Source: an uncultured Bacteroidota bacterium (GTDB lineage Bacteria > Bacteroidota > Bacteroidia > Bacteroidales > SZUA-534). Taken from it: a stretch of DNA of 9,688 nucleotides. The notes beneath the pieces are model-generated. The model did no database searches. It was not told where the DNA came from and saw only the letters and a program-made list of their open reading frames with translations. The position numbers were made by a program, and so were the translations under genes. Numbering within the stretch: position 1 is the first letter of the stretch; every line of letters begins with the position of its first letter. Shown piece by piece: positions 1-5,510 of this stretch. The stretch spans positions 1-9,688 of the forward strand of contig CALABN010000013.1 of NCBI GenBank assembly GCA_937885735.1, read 5' to 3'.

Positions 1-161
1 GCATTATGGCTTTGCTGGACACTATCCACGAAAACAAGAAATCAAGGGTTATGGCCCGTTGGCACTACAACGAGTTTGACACCGACTCGAAAAACCAGGC
101 CGAAAGATTGTCGAAAATGGTAAATTTTCCATTCACATTAGTTGCCGACGCATCAAAATAA
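1..161 (+). CDS. 3' end of a small protein, tentatively SiaC/DUF1987 family (5' truncated)
   Basis: The third forward frame is open from the window edge to a TAA at 159-161 and encodes about 52 residues ending in DASK. It reads like a real gene end because it stops 8 nt before the next start on the same strand. The visible part has a helix-like LLDTIHENKKS segment, then RWHYNEFDTD, then a run ending in NFPFTLV. From memory, the C-terminus of SiaC-type (DUF1987) regulatory phosphoproteins has a W-[YH]-Y-x-E-x-D-x-D strand followed by a helix and a PF strand, and the spacing from the Trp to the PF is the same as I recall. SiaC proteins bind a diguanylate cyclase and are controlled by phosphorylation by the SiaB kinase. 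Only the last third is visible, so the family call is an inference; the coding call is firmer. The true start lies outside the window. Confidence 0.5.
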   Translation, partial: IMALLDTIHENKKSRVMARWHYNEFDTDSKNQAERLSKMVNFPFTLVADASK

Positions 162-169
162 ACTGTTAA

Positions 170-733
170 ATGTTTGACTACCAATCGTACATATTGCTCC
201 CAATATTGATTTTCTGCGCACGCGTGTCTGACGTGAGCATTGGCACTGTCAGGATAATACTTGTGGCCAAAGGCTACAAGAAACTTGCCCCACTGACAGG
301 ATTTCTTGAAACGCTCATCTGGATTGTGGCAATAAGCAAAATCATCCAAAACATTGACAATTGGGCTTGCTACATTGGCTACGCCGCAGGCTTCGCCACT
401 GGCAACTATGTGGGAATGATTATTGAGGAAAAACTGGCTTTGGGCCACGAACTTATACGCATCATCACTGGCAACAACTACAACGCCCTGACGGAAGTCC
501 TGCGCGAGAAAGGCTTTGGCGTGACCACAACCAACGCTGAAGACCAAAACGGCCCTGTCGGGATTCTCTACATTATAACCACACGCAAGAAGGCAAAGGA
601 AGTTGTGAAGATTGTGAACGAGCAAGACCCGTTTGCAACGTACACCATAGAATCGATACGCCACGTGAACCGCGACACAATGTATGGCCAGGAAAAAATC
701 AAGACTCGCAAACTCCTGCTCAAATACAAATAG
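170..733 (+). CDS. UPF0316-type membrane protein (DUF5698 + DUF2179)
   Basis: This 187-residue protein has three hydrophobic segments in its first half (about residues 7-33, 40-60 and 64-85). A soluble alpha/beta domain of the DUF2179 type follows at about 105-165. Family-typical features include an ARVSDVSIGTVRII stretch in the first membrane segment, FLETLIW in the second, GYAAGFATGNYVG in the third, then an IEEKLALG linker. The C-terminus is basic (KTRKLLLKYK). The molecular role is not known. DUF2179 domains also end YitT-type membrane proteins, and a ligand-sensing role is often assumed but not shown here. The ATG at 170 sits 8 nt after the preceding stop, so the two genes are probably co-transcribed. 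It converges with the next gene, with only 8 nt between the two stop codons. The long opposite-strand reading frame over this gene is a shadow. Confidence 0.88.
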   Translation: MFDYQSYILLPILIFCARVSDVSIGTVRIILVAKGYKKLAPLTGFLETLIWIVAISKIIQNIDNWACYIGYAAGFATGNYVGMIIEEKLALGHELIRIITGNNYNALTEVLREKGFGVTTTNAEDQNGPVGILYIITTRKKAKEVVKIVNEQDPFATYTIESIRHVNRDTMYGQEKIKTRKLLLKYK

Positions 734-747
734 GCCGTCTCCTATTT
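728..747. terminator. Small symmetric hairpin between two convergent genes
   Basis: The arms AAATAGG (728-734) and CCTATTT (741-747) pair perfectly over 7 bp around a 6-nt loop, CCGTCT. The TAG stop of the forward gene (731-733) lies in the left arm and the stop of the reverse gene (CTA on the plus strand, 742-744) in the right arm. Because the structure is symmetric it would form in both transcripts. The U-tract after it is weak in both directions, so it may be a poor intrinsic terminator or a 3'-end-stabilising hairpin. Confidence 0.45.
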
Positions 748-3198
748 CAGACTTGCCAGTATTTCGCCTCTAACCTTCTCCACCAACGATTCATAAGTGT
801 GTCCTTCGGGATAGACTGGATTCAGGAATCTCACGCCTACTTTCGAAAACAAGCGTGGCAGATGCTTGCCTCGTGGCAATGCCTCATAGGCACCGCTTAT
901 GGCAACAGGCACTATTGGAACATTCAGTTCTACGCTCAATATGGCAAAAGTCTTCTTGAACTCACCCACAGCACCGTCTTTGGTTCGCGTACCTTCAGGG
1001 AAGATGATTATTTTATGCCCGCTACGCAACACTTCAGCCAATTTTTGGATTGATTCCTTGAGTTCATTGTGCAAATCCACCTCAATAATGTTGTTGCGGT
1101 TTGCCATCCACTTAAGGAAACTATTGCTTACGTGTTTCTTTTTTACGTAGAAATATATGTGTTTCAGCGCCTTGCGATGAATAAACGATGCCACAAACAA
1201 GCCGTCAAGATAACTTTGGTGGTTTGGCGCAATAATGCAAGGCCCGTCTGGAATCTGCCCTGAACCTTCACCATTGAACGAAAAGGCAAACTTGAAAACC
1301 GACTTACTGACATTCTTTATAATCCATTGGAAAATAGAAGGTTTAGGCAATGTTAACTGCATCTTTTCTTTAAGTATCGACGACCAATTGATAGACTCTA
1401 TTTGCAATTTTGTCTTATTGTCGGCAATGAAACGCGCCACCGATTCAATGTCACGAAAGGCAACCAACTCATTTTCAGTCAGTTTAACACCGTATGACTG
1501 CCATATGAACTCGAGCAGTCCTATCTTGCCCAATGAATCCAGCGCAATGTCATATTCAATATGCTGATTGGCTGACACTTGCCTGTTGACTTCGCCTTCT
1601 ATGAAGGTCTTTATCGACTTATATTCCTCATAATCAGGTTCTGGCGAATTGTCGCGATTAGTTGCGTCATAAACATACTGCTTGAGTTTGTATCGCTGTA
1701 TTTTACCCAAATTGGTCCGTGGCAAGGCCTCGCTGATAATCGAGAACTGCATTATGCGCTTGTAAGCCGAAAGCGAGCCATTGAAATTAGGAAAGAACTG
1801 CTCCTTAAAATATGAATTGGCATCAGTAATTCCTTGATTGTGCAATTCATTGTCGTTTAACGATATAAGTGCGTGCAACACGCCATTGAAGTCAATCACC
1901 GCCACTTCGTTCACCAAAGAAGTCGCGGACATAATGCTTTCCTCCAACTCTACAGGATTGATTTTCTTGCCGTTAGGTAGCACTATTATCTCCTTCTTCC
2001 TGCCCGTAATGTGCAGATAGCCGTCGTTGTCGATATATCCCAAATCGCCAGTGTGCAACCAACCATTTTCAAGAATCTGCGCTGTTTCTGCAGGTCGGTT
2101 GTAGTAACCCTGCATTATGTTTGGGCCTTTGGCAATTATTTCGCCGTCGAGTATCTCCAACTGTACGCTTTCAAGCCTTTGTCCAGGTGTGCCGACACGC
2201 TCCCGTCCTGGTCTGTTGAACGTTATCATCGGCGATGCCTCGCTCATTCCGTATCCTTCGAGCACGGTAAAGCCCAATGTCTTAAAAAACAGCCCCGTCT
2301 CTACAGGCAACGACGCTCCACCGCAAACCATAGTGTTGATGTGGCCTCCAAATGTCTGGTGGACCTTCTTGAACACAATCCGCCCAATACGCTTGTTTGG
2401 CCGTATCGACATTAGCCTGTATATTGTTTTGGCGACACGGCTTTCTGAAATCTTGTTCATTATGGCCTTGTGCATCATCTCATAAAGGCGTGGCACACCA
2501 ATTATTATAGAAACTTGATTCTTGCTTAACGTCTCCATCAAGTCGGCACTTTGCATCGAGGGCGACATAACCACCGTAGCGCCAATCGACAATGGCATCA
2601 CCAGCGACCCCATCAAGGGCAACACGTGGTGCAACGGCAACAATATCAGCGTTTTCCTTTCTGGACGGTATATATCGACGTTTCCACAGACTTCGGCACA
2701 ATTGGCACGCAGATTTTCAAACGAGAGCATAACTCCCTTTGGATTTCCTGTAGTTCCCGACGTATAGACTATGATTGCCGTTTTGGAATCAGGATAAGTA
2801 CGTGTAACATAATCACTTGCAACAACAGGACTCAACTCAATGTTCTCAAAGCAAAGCAATTTAGGGAAATAGTCGAGTTTCGGGCTTGCCTCAATTATGG
2901 TGGCGCATCGCTGTTTGCTGTACAAGACCACCGACGGACGGCTGTCGTTAAGCATATAGACCAAATCGTCGACCGATGCGGTGCTGTCAATGGGGACTAC
3001 TGTCTTGCCGTTGAGCCAGCCTGCATAAAAGGCGAATATCCATTCAGGCCTGTTTTCGGAATAAATGGCAATCTTGTCGCCATCGACATTTCGGAAAAGC
3101 ATAGCATACTGCTGGACAAGCATTTGAAGTTCAGCATAAGAATATGAATGTTCCCTTGTAACAATGGCTGGCTTGTCGGTATATGAGTAGTCAATCAT
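742..3198 (-). CDS. Fusion of AMP-forming acyl ligase, acyl carrier domain and PlsC acyltransferase
   Basis: This 818-residue protein probably activates a fatty acid, loads it on its own carrier domain and transfers it to a lysophospholipid or glycerophosphate at the inner membrane face. Numbering is from the ATG at 3198; a TTG one codon upstream is possible but less likely. The adenylation domain is at about 1-510, with the P-loop TSGTTGNPKG near 146-155, EGYGMSE near 314-320, TGDLG near 383-387, GRKKE near 399-403 and the C-terminal catalytic lysine K499 in NLGK. The carrier domain, about 530-595, has the phosphopantetheine serine S555 in LDSLGKIG. The PlsC domain, about 620-818, has H660-x4-D665 in NHQSYLD and FPEGTR at 733-738. 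All key residues are present. No signal peptide or clear membrane helix is visible, so it is probably a peripheral membrane protein. E. coli Aas has the reverse order (acyltransferase first). The exact acyl substrate and acceptor are inferred, not shown. Confidence 0.87.
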   Translation of the reverse strand: MIDYSYTDKPAIVTREHSYSYAELQMLVQQYAMLFRNVDGDKIAIYSENRPEWIFAFYAGWLNGKTVVPIDSTASVDDLVYMLNDSRPSVVLYSKQRCATIIEASPKLDYFPKLLCFENIELSPVVASDYVTRTYPDSKTAIIVYTSGTTGNPKGVMLSFENLRANCAEVCGNVDIYRPERKTLILLPLHHVLPLMGSLVMPLSIGATVVMSPSMQSADLMETLSKNQVSIIIGVPRLYEMMHKAIMNKISESRVAKTIYRLMSIRPNKRIGRIVFKKVHQTFGGHINTMVCGGASLPVETGLFFKTLGFTVLEGYGMSEASPMITFNRPGRERVGTPGQRLESVQLEILDGEIIAKGPNIMQGYYNRPAETAQILENGWLHTGDLGYIDNDGYLHITGRKKEIIVLPNGKKINPVELEESIMSATSLVNEVAVIDFNGVLHALISLNDNELHNQGITDANSYFKEQFFPNFNGSLSAYKRIMQFSIISEALPRTNLGKIQRYKLKQYVYDATNRDNSPEPDYEEYKSIKTFIEGEVNRQVSANQHIEYDIALDSLGKIGLLEFIWQSYGVKLTENELVAFRDIESVARFIADNKTKLQIESINWSSILKEKMQLTLPKPSIFQWIIKNVSKSVFKFAFSFNGEGSGQIPDGPCIIAPNHQSYLDGLFVASFIHRKALKHIYFYVKKKHVSNSFLKWMANRNNIIEVDLHNELKESIQKLAEVLRSGHKIIIFPEGTRTKDGAVGEFKKTFAILSVELNVPIVPVAISGAYEALPRGKHLPRLFSKVGVRFLNPVYPEGHTYESLVEKVRGEILASLK

Positions 3199-3215
3199 CA
3201 AAATCTATTTTGGGT

Positions 3216-3223
3216 CGAAAATA
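3216..3223 (-). promoter_or_regulatory. Weak -7-like box for the acyl ligase fusion gene
   Basis: On the minus strand the sequence reads TATTTTCG, one mismatch from the Bacteroidetes -7 consensus TAnnTTTG, and it ends 17 nt before the ATG at 3198. No TTTG lies at the usual distance upstream; the nearest, complement of CAAA at 3249-3252, leaves 25 nt. Its support is that box position and leader sequence match those of two other genes in the window. Confidence 0.3.
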
Positions 3224-3262
3224 GACAAAAAGTATACCGAACACGTGCCAAAACGTATGTAA

Positions 3263-3313
3263 TTTATCCAAAAATGGTCTATTTTGTTATGTTTCAATAA
3301 ATATTTGGATAAA
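3263..3313. repeat. 10-bp inverted repeat in the divergent intergenic region
   Basis: TTTATCCAAA (3263-3272) and TTTGGATAAA (3304-3313) are perfect reverse complements separated by 31 nt. They lie between the divergent ligase fusion and helicase genes, upstream of the helicase promoter box. They could be a regulator binding site or a hairpin in a longer transcript; with AT-rich sequence, chance is possible. Confidence 0.4.
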
Positions 3314-3314
3314 C

Positions 3315-3333
3315 AACCATTTGTAAAATGGTT
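3315..3333. promoter_or_regulatory. Palindromic operator-like site at the helicase promoter
   Basis: AACCATTT (3315-3322) and AAATGGTT (3326-3333) form a perfect 8-bp inverted repeat around GTA. It lies 5 nt upstream of the helicase -7 box, exactly where a dimeric repressor would occlude RNA polymerase, and it covers the only TTTG that could act as a -33 element. AAAATGGT also occurs as a direct copy at 3271-3278. No regulator can be named. Confidence 0.4.
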
Positions 3334-3346
3334 TTGACTACCTTTG
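3320..3346 (+). promoter_or_regulatory. Bacteroidetes-type promoter of the DEAD-box helicase
   Basis: TACCTTTG at 3339-3346 matches the -7 consensus TAnnTTTG exactly and ends 18 nt before the ATG at 3365. TTTG at 3320-3323 is the nearest -33 candidate, but the 15-nt spacing is shorter than the roughly 17-23 nt usually reported, so the -33 part is weak. The leader would be only about 10-14 nt long. Confidence 0.55.
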
Positions 3347-3364
3347 CGCCTCAAAATTTAGCGA

Positions 3365-5392
3365 ATGAGCAACTTTACAGATTTCGGCCTAAACGACAAC
3401 ATTATCAAGGCCATAAGCGAATTGGGATTTGAATCTCCCACTCCAATTCAGGAAAAGACAATACCTGCAATCACGACTTCAAGCACCGATTTGGTGGCAT
3501 TGGCACAAACAGGAACAGGCAAAACTGCGGGATTTGGCCTGCCAATCCTGCAAATGATAGACACAAAGGCAAAAAGCGTCCAGACTCTTATTCTTTGCCC
3601 GACACGCGAACTGTGCCTCCAAATTACAAACGATATGGCACGTTTTGCCAAATACATTGACAATCTGTCGATTGTGGCCGTATATGGCGGAACCAGCATC
3701 TTCCCGCAAATAAAGCAACTACAGGCTGGCGCGCACATTGTAGTAGGCACGCCTGGCAGGGTTCTTGACGTAATAAAACGTGGCGCCCTAAAAATCAACA
3801 ACATAAAGTGGCTTGTACTTGACGAGGCCGACGAAATGCTTAATATGGGCTTTCAGGAAGACCTTGACAGCATTTTGAGCACCACTCCCGACACCAAACA
3901 GACATTGCTTTTTTCTGCCACAATGCCCGACGGCGTTCGCGAAATTGCAATGAACTATATGCACGATGCCGAAGAAATTTCCGTAGGAAAAAAGAACTCT
4001 GGCGCAGAAAACGTACGCCACGAATACTATATGGTGAAGGCCGCCGACCGTTACCTCGCTCTAAAGCGCCTGGCCGACATCAATCCAAACATTTACGGCA
4101 TAGTGTTCTGCCGAACCCGCTCTGAAACAAAAGAGGTTGCCGACAAACTCATTCAGGACGGATACAATGCCGATGCGCTTCACGGCGACCTATCACAGGC
4201 TCAGCGCGACTCCGTGATGAACAAATTCCGCAACAAGTCGCTTCAGTTGCTCATTGCCACCGACGTGGCCGCACGTGGCCTCGACGTCAACGAACTTACC
4301 CACGTAATCAACTACAACCTGCCGGACGACCCTGAAGTGTACATTCACCGAAGCGGACGAACTGGCCGTGCTGGAAAGTCTGGCGTGTCAATGACCATAA
4401 TCCACTCACGTGAGATGCGCAAGATTAAGGAACTTGAAAAACTCGTCGGCAAGCAATTTGAGGCGAAGAAAGTGCCGAATGGCGCGGAAATATGCGAAAA
4501 GCGCCTCTATTCGGTGCTCGACAGGCTGGAACGCGTTGAAGTCAATGAGGACGACATTGCAGAATATCTGCCAATGGCTCTCAAGAAACTCTCGTGGCTC
4601 GACAAGGACGAACTCATCAAGCGCTTTGTATCTCTTGAGTTCAACAGGTTCATTGAATACTACAAGTCGGCTCAAGACCTCAACGTGACACCGTCGCAAG
4701 GTCGCGAAGAGCGCGAAAGCAAGAAACAGCGACGCTCAAGCGCCGATTACACACGTTTCCACATCAACATTGGAACAAAACGCGGAATGACCGTTCCCCG
4801 ACTTTTGGGTATGATAAACGACGCCACCCACGACAAGAGCATCGATATAGGCAGAATCGACCTTCAACGCAATTTCTCGTTCTTCGAGATTGAAAACAGC
4901 GCCGTTGACAAGGTGAAGGAAGCCTTTGCCACAGTCAAATACGACAACGAACTTGTAGAACTGAACATTGCCGAAAACTCAACCGACTTCAAGGACAAAC
5001 CTGCCAAACGCGAGAAGAAAAGGCACGCTGTCAGCGACGAACGTCAAGGACGCGACAAAAAAAGCGACCGTGGCGGATTCAAGATTGAAAAAAAGAAATT
5101 CAGTGGCAGGGAATTTGACGAGTCCGATTTTGACTTCGACTTCTTCAACGACAACCGCAAGAAGCGCAAAAAAGGCAAAAAGGCAGACGAAGCGCCCGAT
5201 TTTGGCATCGACTTTGAATTTGAACGCAACAACAGACGGGGAAAAGACGACAGCGACCGTCCGAAACGCGAAAGGAAAGACATAGTCAAGAAAGAATCGG
5301 GCAAGAAACGCAAATTTGAGCACAAGGCCGACGAGCCAAAACGTAAAAGCAAGACGAACAAAGACAAAGGGAAAAGAAAAGGTCGCAAATAA
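3365..5392 (+). CDS. deaD: DEAD-box ATP-dependent RNA helicase, DeaD/CsdA type
   Basis: This 675-residue cytoplasmic RNA helicase is expected to unwind RNA duplexes during ribosome assembly, mRNA decay or cold adaptation. The core is complete: Q motif near 4-33, motif I AQTGTGKT at 47-54, PTREL at 79-83, TPGR at 129-132, DEAD at 153-156, SAT at 184-186, ATDVAARGLD near 298-307 and HRSGRTGRAG at 328-337. A helical region (about 375-435) resembles the dimerisation segment of DeaD proteins. A DbpA-type RNA-binding fold follows at about 463-536 (FHINIGTKRGM... to VELNIAE). The last 135 residues are a low-complexity, very charged tail with two phenylalanine/aspartate-rich blocks (about 583-596 and 608-620) between lysine/arginine-rich stretches. 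The name rests on architecture; the family has many paralogues in Bacteroidetes. It is divergent from the ligase fusion gene and ends in its own hairpin, so it is probably monocistronic. The ATG fits the family N-terminus (MSNFTDFGL). Confidence 0.95.
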   Translation: MSNFTDFGLNDNIIKAISELGFESPTPIQEKTIPAITTSSTDLVALAQTGTGKTAGFGLPILQMIDTKAKSVQTLILCPTRELCLQITNDMARFAKYIDNLSIVAVYGGTSIFPQIKQLQAGAHIVVGTPGRVLDVIKRGALKINNIKWLVLDEADEMLNMGFQEDLDSILSTTPDTKQTLLFSATMPDGVREIAMNYMHDAEEISVGKKNSGAENVRHEYYMVKAADRYLALKRLADINPNIYGIVFCRTRSETKEVADKLIQDGYNADALHGDLSQAQRDSVMNKFRNKSLQLLIATDVAARGLDVNELTHVINYNLPDDPEVYIHRSGRTGRAGKSGVSMTIIHSREMRKIKELEKLVGKQFEAKKVPNGAEICEKRLYSVLDRLERVEVNEDDIAEYLPMALKKLSWLDKDELIKRFVSLEFNRFIEYYKSAQDLNVTPSQGREERESKKQRRSSADYTRFHINIGTKRGMTVPRLLGMINDATHDKSIDIGRIDLQRNFSFFEIENSAVDKVKEAFATVKYDNELVELNIAENSTDFKDKPAKREKKRHAVSDERQGRDKKSDRGGFKIEKKKFSGREFDESDFDFDFFNDNRKKRKKGKKADEAPDFGIDFEFERNNRRGKDDSDRPKRERKDIVKKESGKKRKFEHKADEPKRKSKTNKDKGKRKGRK

Positions 5393-5407
5393 GCGACCTT
5401 TTCTTTT
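5372..5407. terminator. Strong intrinsic terminator, stop codon in the loop
   Basis: AAAAGAAAAGGTCGC (5372-5386) pairs perfectly with its reverse complement (5393-5407), giving a 15-bp stem around the 6-nt loop AAATAA. The TAA stop of the helicase (5390-5392) is in the loop, so the last codons form the left arm. The core is six GC-rich pairs flanked by A/T pairs, so the T-rich right arm doubles as the U-tract. The flanking A-tract makes it usable from the opposite strand too, where the sensor kinase gene arrives. Confidence 0.82.
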
Positions 5408-5423
5408 ATGTCTTTAGGGTGTG

Positions 5424-5471
5424 TTCTATAAATTCATCAATTCAAAAACCCCACGAAATCAATTTATAGAA
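5424..5471. repeat. 11-bp inverted repeat of unknown role between convergent genes
   Basis: TTCTATAAATT (5424-5434) and AATTTATAGAA (5461-5471) are perfect reverse complements 26 nt apart. They sit in the 118-nt gap between the helicase and sensor kinase stop codons. There is no T-tract after either arm, so it is not an obvious terminator. It could be the remnant of a small mobile repeat, a protein-binding site, or a weak hairpin in the kinase 3' untranslated region. The rest of the gap shows nothing I can name. Confidence 0.4.
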
Positions 5472-5510
5472 TTCTCATTTAAATAGTTGAGAGAAAATAC
5501 ATTGTGGCAC

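Noticed and set aside
65..664. A 199-codon open frame on the minus strand opposite the DUF2179 gene
   Set aside because: The plus-strand protein has recognisable family motifs and membrane segments; the opposite translation has no recognisable domain and overlaps it entirely, so it is a shadow of codon bias.
2551..3147. A 198-codon plus-strand frame opposite the acyl ligase
   Set aside because: It lies over the adenylation domain of a well-supported gene, its product is histidine/arginine-rich without motifs, and no promoter-like box precedes it.
3199..3201. TTG one codon upstream as the start of the acyl ligase fusion
   Set aside because: An ATG follows immediately and places the leader in the same register as those of the helicase and rsmE; the TTG start would add a single residue with no support.
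4968..5388. Several overlapping frames on both strands across the helicase tail
   Set aside because: Low-complexity, purine-rich coding sequence lacks stop codons in other frames; the helicase frame continues smoothly to a terminator, so no nested gene or frameshift is needed.
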